Shown: positions 23,397 to 35,880 of the stretch, in pieces
How the letters are laid out: each line of letters opens with the position of its first letter
How positions within the stretch are numbered: the first letter of the stretch is position 1
DNA from: Limnanthes douglasii subsp. nivea
Taxonomy: Eukaryota > Streptophyta > Magnoliopsida > Brassicales > Limnanthaceae
Direction: 5' to 3'
Assembly: GCA_036936605.1 (NCBI GenBank)
Contig: JAUPFV010000002.1
Coordinates: 214,264,029 to 214,328,028 of the forward strand
Length of the DNA: 64,000 bases
The notes under the pieces: model-generated
What the model was told of the DNA's origin: nothing
The model's input: only the letters and a program-made list of their open reading frames with translations
The model's database searches: none
Translations under genes and position numbers: made by a program

Positions 23397-23501
23397 TATC
23401 TCCATATTATTCAAGGGTTCGTGCTATCTACGCAGTATACCTCAATTGTTATCTTCGTATTATTCAAGGGTTCGTGCTATCTACGCACTATACCTCAACT
23501 G
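23397..23501 (+). repeat. Two tandem copies of a 53-bp unit
   Basis: A unit containing TATTATTCAAGGGTTCGTGC starts at 23397 and again at 23450 with only about four mismatches between copies. It lies just past the end of LINE 4 similarity. The near identity means the duplication is young compared with the LINE. Confidence 0.85.
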
Positions 23502-23519
23502 TAAGAACAAATTTAATAG

Positions 23520-24507
23520 TTTTTTGTAAAAAAAATAATTCAAAAAGAAAATAAAAACAAAAACTACATAATTAACTAGCAAAAAAGAATTAATCTCATA
23601 TAATAACTTTTAATTGAGTGTTACAATCAAAAAAATTGTTCTAAAAAATAAAGAGGGAAAGGAAAACAAAATATATGAATGATAAAAATATTTTACACCT
23701 TTTTTTATTAAAAAATTAGTAAACAAATTTGAATAATTAACTTTTAAAGATTCATTCATATTTTACTGTCGGATGTGACACAACAAGATTTGGCGTGTTC
23801 ACGGTAGTCAGTTACGTTACACACGACAAGCAGTCATGGTAATACGACGTGAATCATTTATACGGTGTTACTGCTAAGGCGATCACGGTATTATATTATA
23901 TAAGTTATTAAAATAATTTTATTATTATATTTTAATTATTAATATGGTTTAAATAAAATTTATCAATACTATAAGTATTACCATGGCAAATATAGAATAA
24001 ATAAACAATGTTATTACTTGATAAACTAATTGTTATTATCCTTTGATTATTTGTTATGGTTTGGTTATTATGATGTAATATTTTTATTATTATTTTATTA
24101 TTATTTATATTATTATAGTTTATTGTGGGATAAAATAGTTTTATTAGTATATAGTTGGGTAATCAAATTATTAATTTTTTTGTAATTATTATTTTAAATT
24201 AATATAAATTTAATTTGTTAATTTAGTTTTATTATTTTTCATTATTATTTTGGTTTTATATTTTATAAATATTGAAAGTGTTAATTATGGCTTACGAATG
24301 AATAATGATAGAAAAAAATCTAAGGTTATAAGGCTACTAATAGTGATACTATAACTTGTTATCTATAAGGTTATATGTTTACTAATTGATTATATTATAA
24401 CTTTTTATTGTATGTTTGTTTTTAAATGTGGTAAAATTATGCGTATTTTTATTTAATATTTTTACGATTTTCAAATTATTTGTTTTTCTCTAAAATATCT
24501 CATTTAT
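23520..24507. other. AT-rich non-coding stretch
   Basis: Mostly A/T with long TTATTATTTTATT-like runs. An island of ordinary composition at 23765-23890 contains several CACGGT/ACCGTG-type words but no gene I can support. Confidence 0.45.
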
Positions 24508-25481
24508 TTGATTATGGCTCCTAAATTCGGAAGGTCGAAAAAGTCTCGAATCAATGTTTGTGAAGCATTGGAAACTTCAAGTAGAATTAGATCAAGATTG
24601 GAGAGGGAATCATCGGAGCATGAACAAGTATTCGAGAGTGTTAAAATAAGGAACAAAGACGAGGTTCGGATTCACAACTATTTTGAGCCGTAAGGTATCA
24701 ATGTTTACGATGGTATGTATTTCGATTACGAAGAACTTCGTGATGTAGACGATATGAGATTGTTTTTAGATATTCTTAGTGAGAACAATGGTATAGGTTA
24801 GTTGTATTTTGCAAAGTTTAATTGTCTTTGGTATATTGAATTAGTACAACAGTTTTATGAAACTGGAATTCTAATTGAGAATGATCAATGGGGTTTGGAA
24901 ACGATGAGCACAATAAATGGTAACGACCATAGTTTTTTTTTTAAACCGACTTTGTTGAAGAGTTTCGTTTGACTAGGTTACAATTGATTGGTACTCATTT
25001 ATCATAACTTATCCTAAAATGAGATGGCCTCAAGATTGAACTATAACGTTGGATGAAGTAGTAGACATACTGAGTTCTAACAGAGAGCAACCATTATTTA
25101 ACAGTAGACGTAAAGTTAGTAAAAATAATCTTAATGGGTACAATAAATTAGCTTTGAAATTATTTAATCATTATTTTCTTCCACATAATAGCAATGATAC
25201 AAACTTTTCGTTTCTTCAAACATATGTAACTGTTATTATCGCGCAACCGTCTCAAATAAATTTACATGGTTTAATAATTGGGTATATGAATTCGAAAGTT
25301 CGTAGTACGAGATTACCTTATGGGATGGTACTTTATCGGGTGCTTATGATAAAAAGGCTAGATGTTTTTTTGGTGGCGTCTGAATTCTGTTATGACAAGT
25401 GCATATATAGGAAGGCACTCGTTGAGAGCCCAAAAGATATATTCTTAGGAATGAATGCTCTGGACAAAATGGGAGGTATAT
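24508..25481 (+). pseudogene. Decayed 'putative plant transposon protein' gene
   Basis: Starts with a basic leader after ATGGCTCCTAAATTCGG (about 24514), reading MAPKFGRSKKSRINVCEAL. A TAA near 24691 interrupts. The remainder reads RHNYF-type, then WYIELVQQFYETG and YNKLALKLFNHYFLPHNSN, followed by LHGLIIGYMNSKVRSTRLPYG with MVLYRVL. That order (hydrophobic core, 'NHYFLP', 'LPYGMVLTRIF') is typical of the uncharacterised domain often named putative plant transposon protein, found in plant LTR-element accessory ORFs. Several stops. No flanking LTR pair is visible, so the parent element is unknown. Confidence 0.5.
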
Positions 25482-26479
25482 GACGGATACACGGATGTGT
25501 TGCCACAAATCTGTAGAGCTAATGATGTTAGCAACCCACCCGCTCGGCGTACTAGTTTTCATATGCGGCTCACGCATACTATGATGCGGCCGCAGCCGAC
25601 CACTTTCAATACGGATAGTTCTTCTCATCAAAAACAAAGGATGTCGACCGATAATATATGAAATTGATGTACTCTAAACATATTGCTATGTATAATAGAA
25701 ATGAACAACATTGGATGGACGTTATAGTCTAAACGAGCAGTAGCCAAAAGAGCGAAGGAAAACAGAAATGACATACAATTAATGCTAAAATGATGAATTT
25801 GACAAGGAGTAGTTTAGTTTACTTTTTTTTTTTTTTTTATTAAACAGTTTTTATTTAATTTTACTACATTTTTATTTTATTGTATCAAACTCCATTGTTA
25901 TTTTGTCAATTTAATAAATTTCATCAATTTAAAAATACACTTTAAGCAACTGATAATACTTTAAGCAACTAATAATAAACTTACTTGTCGTGAAATTTAA
26001 ATATTAATTCAAATATTTAATAAACCATTTAAAATACCAATTATTTAAAAATATAAATATCTAAAAATTGTGAATATATATTTTAAATATATAATATAAT
26101 TGAAAAGTTTAATAAACTATGGTCGAAACATTTAAATATTTTAAATATCGTTTAGAAAAGTTTCTGTTAATCGAAAGATCAACTTAAACTATTGACGAAA
26201 GATTATCTTACAACAAACATTACATAATAAATTATGTAATGCCCTAAATGTCGAATCTTTAAAATATGGATGAACTTCCATTTAAGAACTAGAACAGTTC
26301 AAGAAGAAATACAATTCTTAAGTAAACTATTTTATGCATTAAAATTACCAATAACATCATATAAAAAAATAACACGTGCCAAAATACTTAGCAATTCCAA
26401 ACAAAAATCATAAATATAACAAAATTATATTTCACTTTGAAGTCTTTCCTATTCTTATGCTTGTCAAGGCAGAAGTAAT
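25482..26479. other. AT-rich gap downstream of PWP1
   Basis: No recognisable gene. It has a poly-T run near 25828-25842 and strongly AT-rich sequence to 26200. The part nearest 26480 must contain the PWP1 3' UTR, since PWP1 is transcribed leftward. Confidence 0.45.
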
Positions 26480-28318
26480 TCATTTCATTTTGGATCCGAA
26501 CTTGTTCATAATGGCAGCTTCAGACCGAGTATCCCACACCTGCAAATTTCCAAAGACAGCAACATTGAGGATTTTGGTGTATATATTTGATTTAAAGAAG
26601 AGCAGAAAAGCAAACAATTACAAAGGAATCTCTACTTACTTCCAGTATGCCTTTTGAGCCACCAACAGCTAGTAAATACGGATTGTCGGCAGCAAACGAA
26701 ACGGAGAAAACAGCTCCCTGGAGATATTCAGTATGTATAGTTGATAAAGAAAACATTAGATCAATTACAGAAATTCCAAACATTATCACTTGAAGTATAT
26801 ATATAGTACTATTTATTTATATCATAATTTACTCAAACAATTTGAGATACCAATGATGGTAACTACGGAAATGATTCTCATGACGCATAAGATGCATGTT
26901 ATACTTTATTACAACTTATTAGAAGCATCCATGTAATAATCAAGTTTGTAGAGAACAGCTTACCGCTTTTGGATTCTTGGAAGCAATACATGATGGTTGA
27001 TTGTTTGATAAATCCCAAAGTTTTACCTGTGCCAACAAATAAATCAAGCAGCCAAAAAAACACACAATCAGCAAACAAATTTGGAGGACAAGAGAAGTCT
27101 AAGTGGCATGACCATTACCATTTTATCAGCTGATCCAGTAGCAAGAAGCTGTAAGATTACAAAGATTAGTTGCTATAAAGAGATCAATTTTACAATAAAC
27201 ATAGAAGTATCATGAATTCATGATGAAAGAAATATGTACATTTGGTGCGGAGGGATTGTAAGAAATAGAGGTAACTTCTTTGTCATGTGCATGGAGAGTG
27301 AAAGTTGGTTTCATAACAGATTCTTGGTCGGCCTGGACTGCTCTTATATCGAAACCCTGAACCGTACCATTCTCAAGACTTACCTGAAAGGACATAAAAA
27401 CAATAATCAATCAGAATCCATTATGAATTTATGATATTGACATTATTACTAGATTCCAAATTCTAAAAACGCACCACAAAAGAGTGTTCAGTATGTGGAT
27501 CCCATGCCAAGCTCTCAATCTCAGCCATTAGTGATGTCTTGTAACCGGTATGTGAAGGTGTTCTCCCATCTCTCTGCAATGTGTAAATAACTTTAAATAA
27601 TGAGGGTAAAACATTTAACGAATTATACATATTTTGATGCAGCTTGCTTTCAAGATATTATAATAGCAACAAGAGCAAATGGAAAAAGAACAAATAAAAT
27701 AAACGGTCAAAAACTAAGAGTATACAAAATTAAAATCTTGTGGGTAAATCGATACTCAAATTATAGGAAGTAGTTGCACATTTCATCATTGAGCAGTGAA
27801 GCACCTTTTGCGTAGCTATACATATATACTAGAAATGAATTTATTACCATTACTACTGTACGATCAAAAGATCCACTAAGAAGAACTTCCGGCTTATGAG
27901 GATTCCATGCAACTGCTTGGACCTGCAAAGACAAAAAACATAAAGAATATAGACACCGGAAAATTTCTACACAAGATTAAAGTATACACTGATCTAAGCA
28001 TATCAAATGCCACTGGTTCAGATAGATGGGTGACCAATAAACAGCTAAATCGTTCAAACGAAAGGTGGACAATGATGAATTAGAGGAAGATAAGAGATTC
28101 AAAAGATGGAAGATCCAAATCCAAATCCATTCATGGATGACGAAGAAGATGGTTTCTAGGTGTAATTTCTAAACATGAATGTTGTGCTTCAACAGCTGTA
28201 CACAATATGGTTTGTCTTGAGTTTCAAGTTAGCTTTTAGTCTTGCTTTTCAAGTAACTAGAACAATATTTGACTTATGATCCTTCATTTTATAAACCGTT
28301 TTCTTTTTTTGAAAAACA

Positions 28319-28368
<50 letters not shown>

Positions 28369-31300
28369 CAGTGGGCTGAGATCACCAACTGAATCTGAGC
28401 ATTGAATTCAACCCCTAAAAGAGATATGGAAAAGTCAATATGATACACAATAATGTTAGTTCTGTTCATGGCCACTTTTTAGTTCATCTTTGTTCATGGC
28501 CACTTTTTAGTTCATCTTTGTTAATGGCCACTTTTCTAGGTCATCTAAACTTATGCTTTAAGATTTCACTGTTTTTGTAGACCACCGTGATCAACGACAG
28601 CAGCTACCCTGTTGTTTTTGCTATTTATCCCAATAAAATGAAATAATAACTTTTGATACTAATAAAACAAAGCACTTCAGGCCCAATCTACTTTATTCTG
28701 ATAAGATAAAATAAAAACTTTTGGCATTAACAAAGAACTTCAGAAAGACAAACTATAAAATATTTTTCCCCCAAAAAATAGGCGTCCAGCGTCATGGAAT
28801 CATCCTAGAAAGTCATAGCAGTTTGAAATGTAGAGAGACGAGAAGTCAAAATAGAAAAGGGAGAGGAGACCAAACCAGATGAATGGTGAAATTAGCAGAG
28901 GATCAGGAAACTAGGATTATACAACTGTTCAACGATGATACATAACTCTAAAAAACAAAACCATGTAAAAGAAATTACACTTCCTAAACCTAAAATGAAA
29001 CACACAAAATCGAAGATTGCTCAAGAAAAAACATGCAAGTAAAAAGTAAAAAGTAAAAACCTGTTATGCCAATGAACCATAATAAAATTAACATACATAG
29101 TTAGCATTTTCTCGATTATAGAACTGTTGGAGAGTCATACACAGTGAATAATCAAATCCTTACCCTTTAACTTTGATTCTCACTACTAAGACTTTTCTCC
29201 TATGAACTCTTCTCTTACTTACAGAAAAGGAACGGCATAACTGTAAGACTCTTCTTCTCTCTGGATCTCAGAGTCCAAAGAGAGAGACTCAAATTTTTTT
29301 AATTGAATTTTGTCAGATATAGGAGAGTAACCTTTTTTTTATGTTTGGTCAGTAGTAACAGACAACGGAAAAGCAAATCAAGGAAATTTTTTAAAACGAA
29401 AACTTTTGAGATGCAAAGCCCAACTAATTTAATAAAGACATAAAAAGATGGTATAATATAATCCTGATCTGTAGATAAAATATTGCAAGTAAGACAAAAC
29501 CTTGTCTGTGTGATGTTCCATTGTAGTTTTACATTCTCCCACAGAGATATCCCAAATCTTAACTTGTGTGTCAGCACTTGCACTAGCAAGGACGCTCCTT
29601 TTTTCCCAATAAAGAGCGACAAAATTAGACTAGGTATAAACCAAAATGCAGAAACATAAATCTATTAAATTCTCTGACAAACCTGTACTCGTTATTCCAC
29701 GCAAGACCTAGCACTGAATCCGTATGGCTACCTTCTTTGTACTTGATGGAGGCCTAAAATGAAGCAAGAGACTTGAGAGATTTAGTATTTTACTCTTGCT
29801 GAGGTTCTTAAAAAAAATATTATCCAAAACCAAAAATAAAATCAGAAAGGTTCAAATGGTGCATGCTGGCACAGCAGAAACATAAGAAGAAGGATTGCAT
29901 TACAAGTCAACAGAAGAGGCTATGCTACATTGCAAAAACATGAGAGATCTAGTTAGAAGTAAACTTTTGGGGGACAAATCAAGGAGGAGAGGAGTTGAAT
30001 CCTTAGTCATTTCAAAGCATGGAGTTTCCTATACTTTTCAGTTGCTAGAGAAAAGAGGCCGACTCTAGAATTTTCTTAGTTACTAAAAACATTTGAGATT
30101 CACACATAGCCAAAATGAGATAATTTAAAAGCTACTGATATACTGAAGTTCAATTCATCCATAATGGGCTTGTAAAAATAAAAATGGATTTGTTTCATCT
30201 CTACTCCTAGTGCCAACACATACAAATAAAACATAGAGGCTTATGAACAAATGTGATAATAATTTATACTATAAAGATGATTAGTTCATATAAACTGAAA
30301 TGGTTATGTGAACCTTTTTTCCCTTCTTGGTTCCCTTCTTCTTAGACTGGTTCTCAGCTATGCCACCTAATACGGCACATGGTTGCACTTCATCCACCTA
30401 GAGACAGAAAAAAATATAAGAGGACTTGAAACAATAATTCTTGATAGAAACAAGGTGAACTTATATATTTGGCAGTGCATTAACACTAATTATTTACATA
30501 CAATATCAAGGTCCCATATCTCGATAGAAGGTCCCATTGACCCAACAGCTATGAAATTCCCTGCAAATATATAAAACACGGCACCAAAATATTATTGCCA
30601 AAATTTTACATAGATATAATAGACGTGAATAAATAAGACAGTCAAGTACTCTCTTACCTTTTTCTCCTCCTTTACGAAGACAGTCAAGCCATGCCAAGCA
30701 GAGAGGAAAATCAGGGATAATTATCTCGTGGTGTACATACATGTTAGAATCAGCTCCCTCTGATTCTTCGTATATCCAAACCTGGTCACACAAGACATCT
30801 CCCCTATAAGATTCATAGGTTTGCGTATATGAGAGAGTGCATTCTTCAAAAAATTGTTACATACCTCGAGATGACTGAGATCCTCTTCATTGCGTGCACA
30901 GACTATTACTAAATCACTTGGATTTATGGCCATGTCCTCTAGATCCTCCGAATCTTCGTCCTACAAAAGTAGCCCTATAATCAGAAGTTAACTAGGAAAA
31001 CTAGGTTCAACTAGACAATAAGAACAATCGCTTACATCTTTATCCTTCATATATGGATCCAGTTCATTACTTGCATAGTAACGGTCCCCAAGGCCACTGC
31101 TGAATAACTCGACTCCTAAGGTTAACCAATATCAATTTATTTAGAACTTTGCATCAGAAACACATTTGAGTTTACTAATAAAGTACTTTGAAGGTATGTG
31201 CATTCATCAAGCCTTCCTTTCGTCTAATTTTTTCATAAAACTCAAAATTAGAGGTACACGAGGAAATAGAGGGCATAAGAAGATACCATCATCTTCTTCG

Positions 31301-32244
31301 TCATAATTATCCATATTAAGTTCCATGAAGCCATCAACAACATCATCCATCCTGTTTGTATTATTATTGCCTTTGGAAGTTTGGCCAAGTGATTCTGCTA
31401 CAGCCAAAGCCTGTGCAACTTCACTTGTGTTTTTTATTGCATCCATATCTATTTCTTCATCCTCCTCATCACTTCCAACATCTTCACTGTATACACTAAA
31501 CCAGTCAAAACCCACCAAAATATTATTTTCTTATTGCCTCTTCTACTAAAGTTGTTTATCTTGACTACAACTCATGGAAAACACGAGAAATCTATCATTC
31601 CAACTCTTATATAGGCTACCATCCATTCAAAGTATATTTTATTGTCAGAAAATCCATAATTTTAGTTAGCCACAATCCATATTTCTCGAAAATTAAAACC
31701 CTGTGGAATTTATTGCCCAAATTTTGATGTTAACAGAAAATAATTCATGCTGCCTTCACTGTCAAAAGGAGAGAGCAGCTCGCAATCTGGTTTGGCGACA
31801 TGATATGGGTTCCATGTCTAATGTAAGACTAAATTTGCCAGCATGGAAAAACTCAAATATAAATGATGGTGAATGGGAACTCTCGTAGATGTATCCCTGT
31901 TTGGTTGGATTAAGGCATCTAGAGAACGCTTTGCTTGTGTTGAATGCATCTCACAAGTTCCAAAACTCTTTACTTAGATATTAAAAAAAAATCAAACTAA
32001 AGCAATTTGTATGCTAATCAAATCCAATCACACTCTTCATCTTAATCCCTATAAGGGAAATAGTCGCATTAAAAATAGTAAAAATAAATATTGAGAATCT
32101 GATCAAGACTTCAATTCAGCACTACCTTCTCTTATTAGAAGTACTCTTTAAAATCTCATCAATTTCTTCTTGCGAAGGAGGCTCCGCAACAATTGGTACA
32201 GGCTTTGAAGCCCCTTTTGGGACCCAAGATATTGTAGATATCAT
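26480..32244 (-). CDS. PWP1: PWP1-like WD40 repeat protein, 16 coding exons
   Basis: Coding exons on the minus strand: 32244-32126, 31486-31287, 31115-31036, 30960-30865, 30781-30658, 30560-30502, 30397-30314, 29753-29683, 29597-29501, 27922-27848, 27573-27475, 27383-27240, 27148-27119, 27026-26964, 26717-26640, 26539-26480. All introns are GT-AG, phases agree, and the total is 1479 nt or 492 residues. The N-terminus (MISTISWVPKGASKPVP) and the acidic stretch SEDVGSDEEDEEIDMD are hallmarks of PWP1 (periodic tryptophan protein 1). WD repeats follow (VWIYEESEG, IEIWDLDI, VKIWDIS, SLAWDPH, VKLWDLSNN, VWDTRSEA), with a Lys-rich loop KKKGTKKGKK. PWP1 acts in the nucleolus in ribosome biogenesis and rDNA chromatin. 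No lesion is visible, so it is probably functional. The exon structure is my own reconstruction. Confidence 0.93.
28321..28366 (+). repeat. (AT)n microsatellite in the long PWP1 intron
   Basis: About 23 uninterrupted AT dinucleotides inside the intron between coding exons 9 and 10 (27923-29500), which at about 1.58 kb is by far the longest PWP1 intron. Confidence 0.95.
28461..28545 (+). repeat. Three tandem copies of a 28-bp unit
   Basis: TTTGTTCATGGCCACTTTTT-containing units start at 28461, 28489 and 28517. The first two are nearly identical and the third has a few changes. They sit beside the (AT)n tract in the same PWP1 intron. Confidence 0.85.
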
Positions 32245-32251
32245 TATACAA

Positions 32252-32650
32252 CCTGCAATCAATCAATTCAATCCGTAAAACAAATATTTTACCTGCCAAA
32301 TTCAAGTAACAACAACTAAACTGAAGAGTAAAAATCGTGATCGACATGCTTCATTGGCAAAACTAGTCTGAGCTATCAATCTTCACATTCACATACACTA
32401 TGATAAACAAAAAGCGTATTCAAAATATCAGGCTTCTAGAACCCCCCAACAGACACAAGAAAGTGATAGATACATTCGATTAGCTCCAAAACGTTGAAAT
32501 CAATCAAACAGCAACTCCTCCCATTCAACGTCAACCGAACAACAATCAAACACGAAAAAGTGAATTGAACATCCGTTGGTAGGGTTAATCGTCGATTACC
32601 TGTTCACAATGGAGCTTTCTCTCTGTAAACTCTGATGTTGCTCGAGAGAG
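32252..32650 (-). other. PWP1 5' leader with a 5' UTR intron
   Basis: Upstream of the PWP1 start codon the minus strand shows an acceptor (ATTGCAG/GTTGTATA, junction at 32253/32252) and a donor (GAACAG/GTAATCG, junction at 32600/32599). This implies a 347-base intron in the 5' UTR and a first non-coding exon from 32600 toward about 32650 or further. Leader introns are common in plant housekeeping genes. The transcription start is not fixed by the sequence. Confidence 0.6.
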
Positions 32651-34537
32651 AACCAGTGAGTGAGTAAGGGTTTTGGAGTCAGAGAGAAACAGCGGGTAAG
32701 GGTTTTGAAAGAAACTCGAGAACCAGTGGTTACGGGTCTTAAAAGTTGGACATTTGGGCCTGTATTATTAAGTTAAGTAAAACTAATGGGTAATTGATTC
32801 GGGCTTTGCGATTCAAACTTGCTATCCATCTGGATCCATTTCCCCTCATTTTTATTTGAGAAACTAACCCATTTTTTCCGCTATTTCCGGCTAGTTAGAT
32901 TTTTCAATACACTATCATGAAATTGAAGTTTCCTATTTTGTATTTTATTTTTGTTAGCTCTCTAGACCTGTTTATTTATTTTTCAGCTAAGGCATGTTAA
33001 AATAAATGTTTCAATCAACCTCTTAACTTACCTGTAAATGTCAATGATGTGATATTATATTTTCTTTTTATTCACATGTTAAAGTTAACATTAACCTATT
33101 TGGCTTTTATGTGTTTTTTATATGAATTATTTTAGTTATATTATCTCACAAATTATCGTTTTTAAAAATATGGTTTGAATCAAATTTCAAATGTTAATCA
33201 ACACGGTTCTAAATGTATTTTCTCTTTCTTACCGTACAAATTTGACATGTGATTTAACATGTAGGATTGTAATTGTTTTTTAAGATATGTGTTTAGCGAT
33301 GGTAAATATGACCGAAGTTTCCAGCCTCATGTTATATCTCATCCGATTTTTGTTATACTTCTATCTCGTTAGGTTTTACACTATTTTGTTAAATCTCGCA
33401 CTAATTTTAATAATTTTAATTTTTTATAAAAAAAATATTATATATTTCACACCACACTTTTTCATTTTTGTTTTTTTTATCAGAAATTCTAAAAAAACTC
33501 ATCTCACAACCTTGTGATTTTTCAAATTTGACTTCACATAAATATTAAAATACGTAATACCAACATACTAGTATAATTTGTTTTTTAATTTTATGTTGTT
33601 TAGGTTTGAATATTTGAGTTAAATTCCTATTTTTTATTTGTTTGTTCGATGACTTTTTAGTTGAATAGTATGTAATCGGTAGATCTACGTTTAGGATATT
33701 TGTTTGTAGATAATATGATATATTTGATTGATTTAAGTTCGAAGGTTTAGGATTTTTTGGTTCAAATCGCACACATCGCGGAATGAAGATGAAGTCCATT
33801 GTATATAACATGCAATTTTTGGGTTGTTCATCATATGTTTCATGCAAAACTATGTTAGTTCATCATCATGAAGTATTCGATAAAGATAAGACTTTATTGC
33901 ATCGAATGCACGTTTTTTAAAAAAAAATTATTAATAAATTTGTACGATTTTTACATTCACTCGTCTATGTTTTGTTGACTCGTCTCATACGTTGTGCGAC
34001 ACTAATGCACTACATATATAATTTAAAAGTATATAGTTGTTTTAATTTATTAAAATGGTTAGACAAAAGGTTTTGAGTAGCAAGCGCTCACCTGAAGTAC
34101 CAACATCACGAAACCTGATTTTACGAGGTATCAATTCCCATATTGTGTGACATAATAAATTTACTAGTCATCGTGAATCTATAGCTTCGGAATCAAAGTC
34201 GGGCACGATGTTACTCATTATACCCCTCATCTTACGCAACATTGTGAAATAGGCAACAATTGTACATGTCCACCTAGAGCGCAGACCCGGCAGAAGGTGT
34301 TTGCAAACACCAATCTCATGTTCCCAATCATATTTGGACTACAAGAAACACGTAGCATTTAGTCTATTTACCGACGATGTAAGATTTTTAAAAACTTATG
34401 TTTGATTAATATTCTATATTTTTATTATTAATTTATTTTTATGTATTTTGTAGCCTCAACTATCACTATGATGTTATTCAATGTACGACATTATTCGGTA
34501 GGATTTTCACCAACATACTAAAGAAATACATTAGGTT
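32651..34537. other. Upstream region of PWP1 and AT-rich gap
   Basis: The first few hundred bases should carry the PWP1 promoter. Beyond about 32900 the sequence is AT-rich, and the short open stretches at 33287-33517 and 33545-33847 show no known motif. From about 34060 a Ser/Arg-rich reading (VRQKVLSSKRSPEVP) may be the decayed leader of the mobile-domain gene to the right. Confidence 0.4.
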
Positions 34538-35880
34538 ATGAGTATGCAAGTCGGGTCTCTTATCGATTGTCTAATATGTTGGTATACTAACACTTACCTG
34601 ATTGAGGTATTTCTCGAGTGTTGGCATATAGAGACATCATCTTTATATTTTTATTTCGGAGAAATTACAGTGACCCTCGACAAAGTTCATGCGATTACAG
34701 GTCTTCTCGTAAAATGTATATCTTTTGATCTTATTAAGTAGACTAGTGAAAACGAGAGGGTCTTGGTTGTATCTTTTATGTTTAACCTTTAATCAAACCA
34801 CGTTATGAAAGAGATGAACATGCCTGATAGTAAAAGTGGTAAATGTATTTATTTTTTGTGGTTGCGGGAAACCTACTAGTCGTTATCAATATGATGTTAT
34901 CATTGATAACTGTGTGGGTCATGCAACTTGAGGTTATATCATATATGTGTTAGGTAGTACGTTGTTGGCCAACATGACTGGAAATGTTATTTCTCTCGAG
35001 TATTTACATTTTATCGGGATTACACTACGTTGCATGAGTATAATTGGATTCATATGGTTTTGGCCCAGTTATAACATGCCTTTGGACATAGTCCACTCAA
35101 TACTAGTAGTGGTATATGCGAGTTAACTGAAATGTTGAAGGCTTGGATTTTTTTATCAATTTCCTTGGATATCGGGTTTGTTATATAGTGAGTATTATTA
35201 CATCACCACATATGTATCGATATGCACCATAGAGTGTTCGCTCGAACCAATACATTCATGATGATACTTCCCACATCATATAACTAACAAAAGATTGATG
35301 TAAGTTCCAATTATCAATTTAAAATTTCAAATTTGTTTTGTTTATTTTTTTATGAATTAAATATATTCTAATTTTTTAAAAATATTGTAACTTGTTACCC
35401 TATGGTTATCTATGATCTGTTCGACCATTTTGTCAGATTATTTGGATTGATCATACATTAAAGCCTTGGGACATCTTAGAACCTTATTATATACTTTGTG
35501 TAGTACTCCAATTGGGTGATAGTCAGACAGTACCAAAGTAATTATGACCTAATTTACCCATGATTGGTAGACATGATGGACCCAAGTTTTGTTGGAATTA
35601 AATTATATGGGATCATTGGTACAATCATCTGATCTAACGTAAAAATTATAGATATAACAGTGCGTTAGTTAATACGGACCTATTATAATATAATTGGGTT
35701 AGGAGTAACTTGTGGTATATAGTAGAAACCCTGGATCAGTCGAGCCGGATACATATTTTGGAGAAAACCCTCCCACAAGAAATCAGGATAACTTAAATAA
35801 GGGTTGGGATCAGATTCTCGAGATAGAAGGATATCATGATATCATAACGGTGGATGAGAAGTTAGACTTTTAAATGAGTG
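34538..35880 (+). pseudogene. Decayed plant mobile domain (PMD/MAIN-like) gene
   Basis: 34538-34738 reads LIDCLICWYTNT, then WHIETSSLYFYFGEITVTLD and AITGLLV, matching the start of the plant mobile domain (ALVERWRPETHTFHLPxGExTITLQDV...GLPV). 34930-35030 gives VLGSTLLANMTGNVISLEYL, the next PMD block, followed by a degraded WGSAxLA region near 35050 and FDHFVRLFG near 35425. Frames shift repeatedly. PMD genes are carried by several plant transposons and also exist as host MAIN-type genes; without flanking repeats I cannot tell which this was. Confidence 0.55.
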
